A stretch of DNA of 64,000 nt, from positions 1 through 64,000 of the forward strand of contig NZ_SPQT01000001.1 of NCBI RefSeq assembly GCF_004571025.1, in the 5' to 3' direction. A program made the position numbers and the translations under genes. Numbering within the stretch: position 1 is the stretch's first letter; the number at the start of each line of letters is the position of its first letter. Under the pieces are notes generated by a model that was not told the DNA's origin, made no database searches, and was given only the letters and a program-made list of their open reading frames with translations. Positions 28,494 to 37,541 of the stretch are shown one piece after another. Source of the DNA: Bradyrhizobium niftali. Lineage in GTDB: Bacteria > Pseudomonadota > Alphaproteobacteria > Rhizobiales > Xanthobacteraceae.

Positions 28494-30299
28494 TCAGCGT
28501 CCTGCTGCGTAGCCCTGCATGCCGCGCGGATTGGCGGCAGCGCGGCGGCGCACCCCGACGCGGGAGGCCGCGGTGAGGCGGCCTTCGGACCAGTCGGGGC
28601 CGATCTCGACGATATGCCCGCGCTCGCGCAGATTCTCGATCGTCGCCTTCGGCACGCGGTTCTCGACCACGAGCACGCCGGGGCGCGCGGTACGCGGCCA
28701 GAACGAGATCGGGAAGTGCTCGGAGTGCCAGGCCGGCGCGTCGATCGCTTCCTGGAGATTGAGATTGCAATGGACGTGGCGCAGGAAGAATTGCGTGATC
28801 CACTGATCCTGCTGGTCGCCGCCCGGCGAGCCCCAGGCGAGATACGGCTCGCCGTCGCGCAGCGCCATGGTCGGCGACAGCGTCGTGCGCGGCCGCTTGC
28901 CCGGCGCGAGCGCCGCCGGATGGTCTTCCTCCAGCCAGAACATCTGCGCGCGGCTGCCGAGGCAGAAGCCGAGCTCCGGAATGATCGGCGAAGATTGCAG
29001 CCAGCCGCCCGATGGTGTCGAGGAGACCATATTGCCGGCCTTGTCGATGATGTCGAAGTGCACGGTGTCGCCGCGTACCTCGCCGAAGCGTCCGACCGTC
29101 GGCTCGCCGGCGCCGAGCGCGCCGACCGCTTCGCGCTGGCCTTCGGCGCGCCTCAGCTTGACGACCCCGCCAAAGCCCTCGACCGAGCCGGGGCGGAAGT
29201 CGAGCGAGGCCTTGTCGGTAACGAGCTTGCGGCGCTCGTCGTTATAGGCATCCGACAGCAGCGTCGCGATCGGGATCTCGCTGAACTTCGGATCGCCGTA
29301 GAACTTTTCGCGGTCGGCGAAAGCGAGCTTGGCGCATTCGATCTGGAGATGGATGAATTCCGGCCCGGTCGGGTCGAGCCCGTCGAGCGCAAAGCCCTTG
29401 AGCAGCGCGAGCTGTTGCAGCGTGACCGGGCCCTGGCTCCAGACGCCGGCCTTGCAGACGGTGTAGCGGCCATAGTCGTAGGTGAGCGGCGCCTCGATGG
29501 TCGGCTGCCAGCGCGCCATGTCGTCGGCCGAGAGAACGCCGCGATGCGGCGAGCCGCTGACGTCCATCACCTCTTGCGTGCGGCAGAATTTGTCGATGGC
29601 TTCCGCGACGAAGCCGTGCGACCAGGCCCTTCGCGCACGCTCGATCTCGGCGTCGCGGCCACCGTCGCCGCTCTCGGCCTCGCTGAGAATGCGGGCGTAG
29701 GTCGCGGCCAGCGTCTTGTTGGTGAAGAGCGTGCCGGGCCTCGGCACTTCGCCATTGGGCAGGTAGACCGCGGCCGAGGTCGGCCAGTGCTTGCGGAACA
29801 GCTGCTCGACGGTCTGGATCGTGGCGCAGGCGCGCTCGACCAGGGGATAGCCATCGCGCGCGTAGGAGATCGCGGGCTCCAGCACGTCGCGCACGCGCAT
29901 CGTGCCGTAGTCTCGCAAGAGCATCATCCAGGATTCGAAGGTCCCGGGCACGCAGGCGGCGAGCAGGCCGGTGCCCGGCACCATGTCGAGGCCTTCGCTC
30001 TTGTAATGCGCGATGGTGGCGCGCGCCGGCGCCGGGCCCTGGCCGCAGATCACCTCGGTGCGGCCGCGCTTCACATCGTGCACGATAACAGGCACGTCGC
30101 CGCCGGGGCCGTTCAGATGCGGTTCGACCACCTGGAGCGTGAAAGCGGTGGCGACGCCGGCATCGAAGGCGTTGCCGCCCTTTTCCAGAATAGCCATGCC
30201 GACGGCGGTCGCGATCCAGTGCGTGGTGGCGACGACCCCGAACGTGCCCTCGATCTCGGGGCGCGTCGTGAAGGGATCCGGATTGACGTTGCTGGCCAT
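28494..30299 (-). CDS. ggt: Gamma-glutamyltransferase family protein
   Basis: A 601-aa member of the gamma-glutamyltranspeptidase family of Ntn hydrolases, which cleave gamma-glutamyl bonds such as in glutathione. The large-subunit part shows GGNAFDAGVATAFTLQVVEP and NGPGGDVPVIV. The small subunit would start at Thr412, in GDTVHFDIIDKAGNMVSST, after autocleavage. PSGGWLQSSPIIPELGF and GKRPRTTLSPTMAL follow. There is no signal peptide, so the enzyme is predicted to be cytoplasmic, unlike the periplasmic E. coli enzyme. It lies between two peptide-type importer gene sets and is co-directional with both. Substrates may be imported gamma-glutamyl peptides or a related amide. Confidence 0.88.
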   Translation of the reverse strand: MASNVNPDPFTTRPEIEGTFGVVATTHWIATAVGMAILEKGGNAFDAGVATAFTLQVVEPHLNGPGGDVPVIVHDVKRGRTEVICGQGPAPARATIAHYKSEGLDMVPGTGLLAACVPGTFESWMMLLRDYGTMRVRDVLEPAISYARDGYPLVERACATIQTVEQLFRKHWPTSAAVYLPNGEVPRPGTLFTNKTLAATYARILSEAESGDGGRDAEIERARRAWSHGFVAEAIDKFCRTQEVMDVSGSPHRGVLSADDMARWQPTIEAPLTYDYGRYTVCKAGVWSQGPVTLQQLALLKGFALDGLDPTGPEFIHLQIECAKLAFADREKFYGDPKFSEIPIATLLSDAYNDERRKLVTDKASLDFRPGSVEGFGGVVKLRRAEGQREAVGALGAGEPTVGRFGEVRGDTVHFDIIDKAGNMVSSTPSGGWLQSSPIIPELGFCLGSRAQMFWLEEDHPAALAPGKRPRTTLSPTMALRDGEPYLAWGSPGGDQQDQWITQFFLRHVHCNLNLQEAIDAPAWHSEHFPISFWPRTARPGVLVVENRVPKATIENLRERGHIVEIGPDWSEGRLTAASRVGVRRRAAANPRGMQGYAAGR

Positions 30300-30386
30300 G
30301 GGATTACGTTACCTTAGTTGTGGCGCGCGCAATTGATCACAGGCGATGCCGTGCCGCCAATGCGCAGGCCGCATGGCACGCGCGCG

Positions 30387-31376
30387 TCACGCCGGTTCCG
30401 GCGCGGTGTTAACCGCATGGCAGGCGACGCCGCCGATCAGTTCCGGGGCTTCCTTGCGGCAGAGATCGAACGCCAGCGGACAGCGCGGATTGAAGGCGCA
30501 GCCGGGGGGCGGATTGATCGGGTTCGGAATCTCGCCCTTGACCGGAATGCGCTGGCGGCCGCTCATCGCAAGATCGGGCACGGCGCCCAGCAGCATCTTG
30601 GTGTAGGGCATGCGCGGGCGGGCAAACAGCTCACGTCCTTCCGCGATCTCGACGATGCGGCCGAGATACATCACGCCGACGCGGCTCGCCATGTGGCGGA
30701 CCACGGCAAGGTTGTGGCTGATGAACATGTAGGTCAGGCCGAACTTGTCCTGGAGGTCGCGCATCAGGTTCAGGATCTGCGCCTGCACCGAGACGTCGAG
30801 CGCCGAGGTCGGCTCGTCGCAGACGATGAACTCGGCATCGGAGGCAAGCGCCCGCGCGATCGCGATACGCTGGCGCTGGCCGCCGGAGAATTCGTGCGGA
30901 AATTTCAGCCGGTCGTCGGGATGCAGGCCGACGAGGGTGAGCAGCTCGCCGACGCGCGCCTGGATGTCGCGCTCGCCCTGGATCAGGTCGAAGGCGCGGA
31001 TCGGCTCGGAGATGATGGCATCGACCCGGAAGCGCGGGTTCAGGCTCGCATAGGGATCCTGGAAGATCATCTGGATGCGGCGGCGCAGCTTTCGCCGCGC
31101 CGGCGCCTGCCGCGGATCCGCCATCGAGACGCCGTCGATCTGGACGTCGCCGGAGCTCGGCGGCAACAGACCGACCACCATCCGCGCCACCGTGGTCTTG
31201 CCGGAGCCGGACTCGCCGACCAGCGCAAAGGTCTCGCCCTTCCTGATGTCGAAGGTGACGTTGTCGACAGCCTTGAGATATTCGAGGTGCCCGCCTTCCA
31301 GAACGCGGTTGAGCCAGGGCTTCGAGACGTCGAAGACGCGGCGCAGATTTGTGGCCTGGACGAAAGGGGCGCTCAT
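30387..31376 (-). CDS. ABC peptide-type importer, second system, ATPase 2 (OppF-like)
   Basis: A 329-aa ATPase. Walker A is GESGSGKTTVARMVVGLL, the Q-loop is in MIFQDPYASLNPRFRVDA, the signature is FSGGQRQRIAIARALAS, and Walker B is FIVCDEPTSALDVSVQAQ. The C-terminal family domain contains CAFNPRCPLAFDLC. Its start overlaps the OppD-like stop by four bases (ATGA). An 87-bp gap separates its stop from the gamma-glutamyltransferase start. Confidence 0.92.
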   Translation of the reverse strand: MSAPFVQATNLRRVFDVSKPWLNRVLEGGHLEYLKAVDNVTFDIRKGETFALVGESGSGKTTVARMVVGLLPPSSGDVQIDGVSMADPRQAPARRKLRRRIQMIFQDPYASLNPRFRVDAIISEPIRAFDLIQGERDIQARVGELLTLVGLHPDDRLKFPHEFSGGQRQRIAIARALASDAEFIVCDEPTSALDVSVQAQILNLMRDLQDKFGLTYMFISHNLAVVRHMASRVGVMYLGRIVEIAEGRELFARPRMPYTKMLLGAVPDLAMSGRQRIPVKGEIPNPINPPPGCAFNPRCPLAFDLCRKEAPELIGGVACHAVNTAPEPA

Positions 31377-32359
31377 GCTGCGCTCTCCGCCGGCACATCG
31401 TCATAGAGATGGCAGGCGACCGACTGCGCGCCCCGCGGAAGTGGCTCCGGCCGATCGACACGACAGCGGTCGAATGCGAACGCGCAGCGCGGATTGAACG
31501 AGCAGCCGCGCGGAATCGCCGACAGGCGCGGCATGGAGCCGGGAATCTGCACCAGGCGCTTGTCCTCGCCCGCGAGCGTCGGGATCGCGCCCATCAATCC
31601 TTTTGCGTAGGGATGCAGCGGGTTCCTCACGACGTCCTGCACCGGACCGATCTCGGCAACGCGGCCGGCATACATCACTGCGACGCGGTCCGAGGTTTCC
31701 GCGATCACGCCCATGTCGTGGGTCACCAGCATCACCGCGGTGCCATGGTCGCGGCCGAGCCGCTTGATCAGCGAGATGATCTGCGCCTGCACGGAGACGT
31801 CGAGCGCCGTGGTCGGCTCGTCCGCGATGATCAGCTCCGGTTCGGCGCAGATCGCGAGCGCAATCACCACGCGCTGGCGCATGCCGCCGGAGAACTCGTG
31901 CGGATAGCCGTCGATGCGCTTTTCCGGCGCGGGAATCCCGACTTCGGCGAGCAGGTCGATGGCGCGGCGGCGGGCCGCCTGTTCGGACAGATTGAGGTGG
32001 GTCCGGATCGTTTCCACGATCTGGTCGCCGACCCGGTACAGCGGATTGAGCGAGGTAAGGGGATCCTGGAAGATCATGCCGATGCGTTTGCCGCGGATGC
32101 GGCGCATCTCCTCCGGCGGCAGATTGTCGATGCGCATGCCTGCGAGATGAATCTCGCCGCCGGCGATGCGGCCCGGCGGATCGATCAGGCCGATCACCGA
32201 AAGGCCGGTGACGGATTTGCCTGCACCGGATTCACCGACCACGCCGAGCACCTCGCCCTTGGCGATGTCGAAGGAGACGTCGTCGATGGCGCGCAGCGTG
32301 CCGCGGCGGGAGGCGAATTCCACCTGAAGATTACGCACGGAGAGAACAGGTTCGGTCAT
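31373..32359 (-). CDS. ABC peptide-type importer, second system, ATPase 1 (OppD-like)
   Basis: A 328-aa ATPase. Walker A is GESGAGKSVTGLSVIGL, the Q-loop is in MIFQDPLTSLNPLYRVGD, the signature is FSGGMRQRVVIALAI, and Walker B is LIIADEPTTALDVSVQAQ. The C-terminus carries CSFNPRCAFAFDRC. It follows the permease gene after 13 bp. Sequence differences from the first set show that the two systems are old paralogues rather than a recent duplication. Confidence 0.92.
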   Translation of the reverse strand: MTEPVLSVRNLQVEFASRRGTLRAIDDVSFDIAKGEVLGVVGESGAGKSVTGLSVIGLIDPPGRIAGGEIHLAGMRIDNLPPEEMRRIRGKRIGMIFQDPLTSLNPLYRVGDQIVETIRTHLNLSEQAARRRAIDLLAEVGIPAPEKRIDGYPHEFSGGMRQRVVIALAICAEPELIIADEPTTALDVSVQAQIISLIKRLGRDHGTAVMLVTHDMGVIAETSDRVAVMYAGRVAEIGPVQDVVRNPLHPYAKGLMGAIPTLAGEDKRLVQIPGSMPRLSAIPRGCSFNPRCAFAFDRCRVDRPEPLPRGAQSVACHLYDDVPAESAA

Positions 32360-32372
32360 GGGCGACGCACAC

Positions 32373-33344
32373 TCATCGAAGTTTTGGGTTGAGCGCGTCG
32401 CGCAGCCAGTCGCCGAGCAGGTTGATGGAGAGGATCAGTGCGGCGAGCGCGAGCCCCGGGAAGGCGACGATCCACCATTCGCCCGCGAACAGATAGTTGT
32501 TGCCGATGCGGATCAGTGTGCCGAGCGAGGGCATGGTGTCGGGCAGGCCGACGCCGAGGAAGGACAGCGTCGCCTCGGTGATGATGGCGAGCGCGAGGTT
32601 GATGGTGGCGATCACCAGGATCGGGCCCATCGTGTTCGGCAGCACGTGCCGCAGCATGATCACGGGAGCGGGCAGGCCGATCAACTGCGCGGCGGCCACG
32701 TAGTCCTTGTTCTTCTCGACCATCACGGAACCGCGCACGGTCCGGGCATAACCCACCCAGAAACTCAGGCCGATCGAGATCACCAGCACCACCAGCATGC
32801 TGGTCGCATCCAGCCGGTTGCCGAGGATCGATTTGGCGATGCCATTGACCAGCAGCGCGATCAGGATGGCGGGGAACGTGAGCTGGACGTCGGCGATTCG
32901 CATGATCACGCCGTCCACCGCGCCGCCGAAATAACCGGCCATCAGGCCGAGCGCGATGCCGAGCGCGCCGGCGAAGATCACGCCGGCCACGCCGACGGCG
33001 AGCGAGATACGCATGCCGTAGAGGATGGCGGAGAACACGTCACGGCCCTGCTCATCGGTGCCGAGCAGGAACGGGCTCTGGCCGTCGGCGGTCCACAGCG
33101 GCGAAATCCGCGAGTTCATCAGCTGAAGTTGCGCCGGATCGAACGGGTTCTGGACCGCGAGCACGGATGCAAAGATCGCGAGCAGGAAGAACAAGACCGT
33201 GATGGCGGCCGCAACCATGGTGAGCTTGGAGCGGCGGAAGGAATAGAAGACGTCGCTGTCGAGCGCGCGGCTGAGCCAGCCGCGGGCGGCGCGCGTCGGC
33301 TGCGTGCTCTGCTTGTCGGAATTCGAGACGACTGCGTCGGACAT
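32373..33344 (-). CDS. ABC peptide-type importer, second system, permease 2 (OppC-like)
   Basis: A 323-aa inner-membrane permease. The first membrane segment (LTMVAAAITVLFFLLAIFAS) follows a longer polar N-terminus. FLLGTDEQGRDVFSAILYGM is the group hallmark, and the EAA loop is AAAQLIGLPAPVIMLRHVLP. It lies ten bases after its partner permease. Confidence 0.9.
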   Translation of the reverse strand: MSDAVVSNSDKQSTQPTRAARGWLSRALDSDVFYSFRRSKLTMVAAAITVLFFLLAIFASVLAVQNPFDPAQLQLMNSRISPLWTADGQSPFLLGTDEQGRDVFSAILYGMRISLAVGVAGVIFAGALGIALGLMAGYFGGAVDGVIMRIADVQLTFPAILIALLVNGIAKSILGNRLDATSMLVVLVISIGLSFWVGYARTVRGSVMVEKNKDYVAAAQLIGLPAPVIMLRHVLPNTMGPILVIATINLALAIITEATLSFLGVGLPDTMPSLGTLIRIGNNYLFAGEWWIVAFPGLALAALILSINLLGDWLRDALNPKLR

Positions 33345-33354
33345 GCGGGCTGCC

Positions 33355-34335
33355 TTATGTCGCGCGGCCGACGGTCGAGCGCAGGCGCGGATCGACCACG
33401 GTGTAGAGGATATCGACCACCAGATTGATGGTGACGAAAATCAGCGAGACCATCAGCAGGTAGGCGGCCATGATCGGGATATCGACGTTTTGCACGGCCT
33501 GGACGAACAGAAGTCCCATGCCCGGCCACTGGAACACGGTTTCGGTGATGATCGAAAATGCAATAACCGAGCCAAACTGGAGCCCGGCTACCGTAATCAC
33601 GGGAATGAGCGTGTTCTTCAGCGCGTGGCCGAAATGGATGGCACGGGTCGAGAGTCCCCGGGCGCGGGCGAAGCGGATATAGTCGGTTCGCAGCACTTCC
33701 AGCATCTCCGCGCGCACCAGCCGCATGATCAGGGTCATCTGGAACAGGCCGAGCGTGATCGAGGGCATGATCAGCGCCTTCAGGCCCGACAGCGTGAGCA
33801 GGCCCGTCGTCCACCAGCCGAGCCTGACCACCTCGCCGCGGCCGAACGAGGGCAACCAGCCCAATGTCACCGCGAACAGATAGATCAGGAGGATGCCGAT
33901 CAGGAACGTCGGCAGCGAGATGCCGATCAGCGAAACCGCCTGGAATAATTTGGCGAGCGCGGTGTCGCGCTTCAGCGCCGAATAGACGCCCATCAGGATG
34001 CCGAACACCATTGCAAATACGGTCGCGCAGATCGCAAGTTCCAGCGTTGCGGGCATGCGCTCCATCAATAGCGTCGAGACCGGCTGGCGGAACTGATAGG
34101 AGATGCCGAACTTGAACTGCGCGGCGTCGCCGAAATAGCGCACGAACTGCACCGGCACGGGATCATCGAGGCCGAGCGACTTGCGCACGGCTTCGCGTTC
34201 GGCCGCCGACGTGTCGATCGAGACGATCTGGTTCACGGGATCGCCGGCGAATCGGAACATCGAGAACGCGATGATGCCGACGGCGAACATGACGCCGATA
34301 GCCTGAACGGCGCGGCGAAGAGTGAAAGCGAGCAT
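33355..34335 (-). CDS. ABC peptide-type importer, second system, permease 1 (OppB-like)
   Basis: A 326-aa inner-membrane permease beginning MLAFTLRRAVQAIGVMFAVG. Other family marks are FRFAGDPVNQIVS and the EAA loop RFARARGLSTRAIHFGHALK. A GTG three codons upstream is a possible alternative start; both share the AAGGA ribosome site. A hairpin between this gene and the binding-protein gene probably lowers its expression relative to the binding protein. Confidence 0.9.
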   Translation of the reverse strand: MLAFTLRRAVQAIGVMFAVGIIAFSMFRFAGDPVNQIVSIDTSAAEREAVRKSLGLDDPVPVQFVRYFGDAAQFKFGISYQFRQPVSTLLMERMPATLELAICATVFAMVFGILMGVYSALKRDTALAKLFQAVSLIGISLPTFLIGILLIYLFAVTLGWLPSFGRGEVVRLGWWTTGLLTLSGLKALIMPSITLGLFQMTLIMRLVRAEMLEVLRTDYIRFARARGLSTRAIHFGHALKNTLIPVITVAGLQFGSVIAFSIITETVFQWPGMGLLFVQAVQNVDIPIMAAYLLMVSLIFVTINLVVDILYTVVDPRLRSTVGRAT

Positions 34336-34393
34336 TTCTTCCACTGTCCTTGGGTGTGCTTGCAGCCGACGTCTTTGTCAGCCGGAAAAAGGA

Positions 34394-34426
34394 AAGGTCC
34401 CGGAAGCCTGACGCTCCCGGGACCTT
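34394..34426 (-). terminator. Attenuating hairpin between binding-protein and permease genes
   Basis: The arms AAGGTCCCGG and CCGGGACCTT pair perfectly, and on the minus strand the hairpin is followed by a T-rich TTTCCTTTTTCC. It lies 14 bp past the binding-protein stop. Hairpins here are common in importer operons and let more binding protein be made than membrane parts. Confidence 0.7.
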
Positions 34427-34440
34427 GTGTTCAACTGACG

Positions 34441-36036
34441 CTATTCCTTCTTGGTCGCCCAGTGGAACATGACCAGGTTGTCGGCGCGCTGCGGCAGGTT
34501 GACCTTCTTCGATACGCCCCAGGCCAGCGCCTGCTGGTGCAGCGGGATGTAGGACCAGTCCTTGTTGCCGATTTCGTAGGCCTGCTTGATCAGCTGGTTG
34601 CGCTTGGCGGTGTCGGTTTCGACCAGCACCTTGTCGGTGATGGCGTCGAACTCCTTGTTGCAGTAGCCGCCGAGATTGGCCTCGCCCCGCGAGGATTTCG
34701 CATCGTCGCGGCAGCCCATGATGTCAAAGAGCACGTTGTGGGAGTCCATCGTGCTCGGCGTCCAGCCGAGCATGTAGAACGAGGTCTGGTAGCCGCCTTG
34801 CTTCAGCACCTTGGCGAAGTACTGCGCCTTCGGCTGCGCCAGCAGATTGATCTTGACGCCGATGCGGGCGAGCATGCCGACGACGGCCTGGCAGATCGCG
34901 GCGTCGTTGACGTAGCGATCGTTCGGGCAATCCATGGTGACCTCGAAGCCTTCGGGATAACCGGCCTCGGTCAGGAGCTTCTTGGCGCCGTCGGGATCGA
35001 ATTTCGGCCGCGTGAACTCCTTGGACAGTATGAACAGCTCCGGCGCGATCATCAGCGCCGACGGCGTCGCCAGCCCGCGCATCACGCGCGTCTTGATCAG
35101 CTCGATGTCGATCGCCTTGTAGAACGCCTCGCGGACCTTGATGTCCTTGAACGGGTTCTTGCCCTTGATGTTGGAGTAGAGCAGCTCATCCCGCATCTGG
35201 TCGAAGCCAATGAAGATGGTGCGCAGCTCCGGCCCCTTCAGCACCTGTGCATTCGGGCTGGAATCGACGCGGGAGATGTCCTGGATCGGCACCGGCTCGA
35301 TGACGTCGACTTCGCCGGAGAGCAGGGCGGCGACACGGGTGGCGTCGGAGGAGATCGGAGTGAAGATGATCTCCTTCAAATTGCCTTCGACCTTGCCCCA
35401 GTAATTGGGATTGGCCTTGAACACCGTCTTCACGCCGGGCTGATGGCTCTCGATGATGAAGGGACCGGTGCCGTTCTCATGAAGCGAGGCGTAGCTCGGC
35501 GTGGTCGCCGCCACCGGCGTCGGGTCGACGACGTTGTTCTCCTCGGCCCATTTCTTGTCCATGATGTACCAGACATCCCACGCGTTATGCAGGATGGGGT
35601 TGGGCGAGGGCAGGACGAAATCGACGGTGTAGTCGTCGACCTTGACCACCTTGACGTCGGGCGCAAGGCGGGTCTGCATATTGGACCCCTTCTTGCGGAC
35701 GCGATCGGCCGAGAACACCACGTCGTCGGCGGTGAAGGGGTCGCCGTTGTGGAATTTCACGCCCTTGCGCAGGTGGAAGCGCCAGCGGGTCGGCTCCGGG
35801 GTTTCCCAGCTTTCCGCCAGCGCCGGAATGATCTTGAGGTCCTTGTCGCGCGCGGTGAGGCCTTGATAGACGTGACCGAGATGGGCGTGTGTGGTGCTCT
35901 CGTTGAGCGTATAGGGATCGAGCGACTTCAGGTCACCCTGGTTGGCATAACGTAGCGTCTGGCTCGACGCCGGCGAGACCGCCAACGCAAGCGTACCGGC
36001 GAGCGTCGCCGCAAACAGAGTCCGTCCGACTGACAT
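34441..36036 (-). CDS. Extracellular solute-binding protein, family 5 (second system)
   Basis: A 531-aa periplasmic binding protein. The signal peptide is MSVGRTLFAATLAGTLALAV, followed by SPASSQ and a mature start QTLRYANQGDLKSLDPYTL. The family 5 signature appears around LRKGVKFHNGDPFTADDVVF. Start chosen for the signal peptide and for GGAGAGGG six bases upstream; the open frame continues 42 codons further but without signal features. It is the first gene of the second importer set and of the whole minus-strand block. Ligand unknown; a peptide is likely. Confidence 0.9.
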   Translation of the reverse strand: MSVGRTLFAATLAGTLALAVSPASSQTLRYANQGDLKSLDPYTLNESTTHAHLGHVYQGLTARDKDLKIIPALAESWETPEPTRWRFHLRKGVKFHNGDPFTADDVVFSADRVRKKGSNMQTRLAPDVKVVKVDDYTVDFVLPSPNPILHNAWDVWYIMDKKWAEENNVVDPTPVAATTPSYASLHENGTGPFIIESHQPGVKTVFKANPNYWGKVEGNLKEIIFTPISSDATRVAALLSGEVDVIEPVPIQDISRVDSSPNAQVLKGPELRTIFIGFDQMRDELLYSNIKGKNPFKDIKVREAFYKAIDIELIKTRVMRGLATPSALMIAPELFILSKEFTRPKFDPDGAKKLLTEAGYPEGFEVTMDCPNDRYVNDAAICQAVVGMLARIGVKINLLAQPKAQYFAKVLKQGGYQTSFYMLGWTPSTMDSHNVLFDIMGCRDDAKSSRGEANLGGYCNKEFDAITDKVLVETDTAKRNQLIKQAYEIGNKDWSYIPLHQQALAWGVSKKVNLPQRADNLVMFHWATKKE

Positions 36037-36436
36037 TCTTAACCCTCTCCACTCTGCCTCGCCGTGATTTTTTGATTGTTCGGCGGGGCTGATCGATCCA
36101 TGTTGCCCAGAGTTCACGACCCGTGCAAGCGCCATTCCAGCAAGGAACGCGCCAAGTTGCACCGCTGTGCAGCAATGCTGACCGGCAATCTAGGGGAGGT
36201 CGGCGCGCGAATGACATTCGACTTTCGACCTGTGAAGTCCCGGGATAAAGGGAAACTGGCCATGTCGGCCGTTGGCGTATCGGCCGTCCGCGCAGCGGTC
36301 GCGGCCAAGCGATTTGATTGACCATACCCGCCGATTGCGGGAGCCTGCGCCCCGCAGCGCGTCCGAGGTCGCTTGCGTTGCACACCGTGTCGCGGCGATA
36401 CTCCGTCAGACTGCTCGAATCTCATCCGGAGGGGAC
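36037..36436. other. Divergent promoter region, no gene seen
   Basis: This 400-bp gap separates the leftward importer block from the rightward DUF6489-like operon, so both promoters should lie here. I cannot identify convincing -35 and -10 pairs. No open frame in it has a ribosome site or family resemblance. The right end has CCGGAGGGG, the ribosome site of the next gene. Confidence 0.5.
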
Positions 36437-36694
36437 ATGAAAGTTAACATCGAAATCGACTGCACCCCCCTCGAGGCCCGTCAGTTCTTCGGATTGCCGG
36501 ACGTCTCGCCGATGCAGATTGCCGTCATGGACAAGCTACAGCAGCAGGTCCTGAGCAATATCGACAAGGTCTCGCCGGAATCGCTGATCCAGAGCTGGTT
36601 CACTTTCGATCCGAAGATCGCCGAGCGGTTTCAGGACATGTTCGTCACCATGGCCGGCCTCGGCGGAACGCGTAGCAGCGACAAGAAGAAATAA
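36437..36694 (+). CDS. Small DUF6489-like protein (85 aa)
   Basis: An 85-aa soluble protein starting MKVNIEIDCTPLEARQFFGL and followed by PDVSPMQIAVMDKLQQQV. The pattern fits the DUF6489 family of small alphaproteobacterial proteins; function is unknown. A strong ribosome site, GGAGGGG, precedes the ATG. Its stop overlaps the start of the hydrolase gene (TAATG), so translation is coupled. A strongly basic tail ends SSDKKK. The placement next to lipid-type enzymes suggests a helper role, for example on a lipid or polymer surface, but this is speculative. Confidence 0.75.
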   Translation: MKVNIEIDCTPLEARQFFGLPDVSPMQIAVMDKLQQQVLSNIDKVSPESLIQSWFTFDPKIAERFQDMFVTMAGLGGTRSSDKKK

Positions 36695-37494
36695 TGGCGC
36701 CCGGGCGGGACGGGCCGCGACCGTCAGACCGGCTTCGTCCGCCGGGCCTTGGTTTGCTGCTCGCCGAAGCCCGCGGGCTGTTCGAGTTCAACGCCAGCCT
36801 GCTGTTGTCGCCGGTCCTGATGCGCGCGCCCAGGGGCGACGGCCATCCGGTGCTGACGTTGCCCGGCTTTCTCGCCAGCGATCTTTCGATGGCGCCGATG
36901 CGGCGCTATCTCAGTGAGCTCGGCCATGAGGCACATGCCTGGCGGATGGGCCGCAATCTCGGCGGACTGGGGCGAATGCGGGAGGCCCTTCGTGCCCGCC
37001 TCGCCGAGATCCACGCCGCGACGGGGCGCAAGGTCAGCCTGGTCGGATGGAGCCTCGGCGGCGTCTATGCCCGCGATCTCGCGCTCCAGGCGCCCGACAT
37101 GGTCCGTTACGTCGTGACGCTCGGCAGTCCTTTCGCCAACGATGTGCGGGCGACCAATGCCACGCGGCTCTACGAGGCGCTGTCCGGCGAGCGGGTCGAT
37201 GATTTTGCCGACCTGCGCGAGGCGATCGCCGGCGATCTGCCGGTGCCGGCGACGTCGATCTATTCCCGCGCCGACGGTGTCGTGAACTGGCGGACCTGCC
37301 TGTTGCGCCCCTCGGACCGTGCCGAGAACATCGAGGTGCACCTGGCGAGCCATATCGGGCTCGGCGTGAACCCCGCAGCGCTGTGGGCCGTGGCGGACCG
37401 GCTGGCGCAACCGGAGGGGGAATTTTCGCCATTTGACCGGGCAGGGCCGTTTGCCATTGCATATGCCCCGCCGGAGCGGGCAATATCGGCCTGA
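36694..37494 (+). CDS. Alpha/beta hydrolase (lipase/esterase-like), paralogue A
   Basis: A 266-aa hydrolase with the nucleophile Ser120 in VGWSLGGVYARDLA. HPVLTLPGFLASDLSM lies before it and TLGSPFANDVRATNATRLYE after. The acid is probably in SIYSRADGVVNW, and a His is in LASHIGLGVNP. It has the look of PGAP1/lipase-like hydrolases that act on lipids. No signal peptide is evident. A paralogue at 50435-51205 shares RGDGHPVL, GRKxSLVGWSLGG and TLGSPFA. The gene lies between the DUF6489-like gene and a wax ester synthase/DGAT, which fits turnover of neutral or storage lipid, by inference only. Confidence 0.82.
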   Translation: MAPGRDGPRPSDRLRPPGLGLLLAEARGLFEFNASLLLSPVLMRAPRGDGHPVLTLPGFLASDLSMAPMRRYLSELGHEAHAWRMGRNLGGLGRMREALRARLAEIHAATGRKVSLVGWSLGGVYARDLALQAPDMVRYVVTLGSPFANDVRATNATRLYEALSGERVDDFADLREAIAGDLPVPATSIYSRADGVVNWRTCLLRPSDRAENIEVHLASHIGLGVNPAALWAVADRLAQPEGEFSPFDRAGPFAIAYAPPERAISA

Positions 37495-37541
37495 CGAGAA
37501 GCGCCGTCCAAGGCGCCCGTCAAATCTTGCGGGAGGGAACT

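Noticed and set aside
36076..36321. Plus-strand open frame of 81 codons in the gap before the DUF6489-like gene
   Set aside because: It has no ribosome site and no family resemblance, and the region is better read as divergent promoter DNA.
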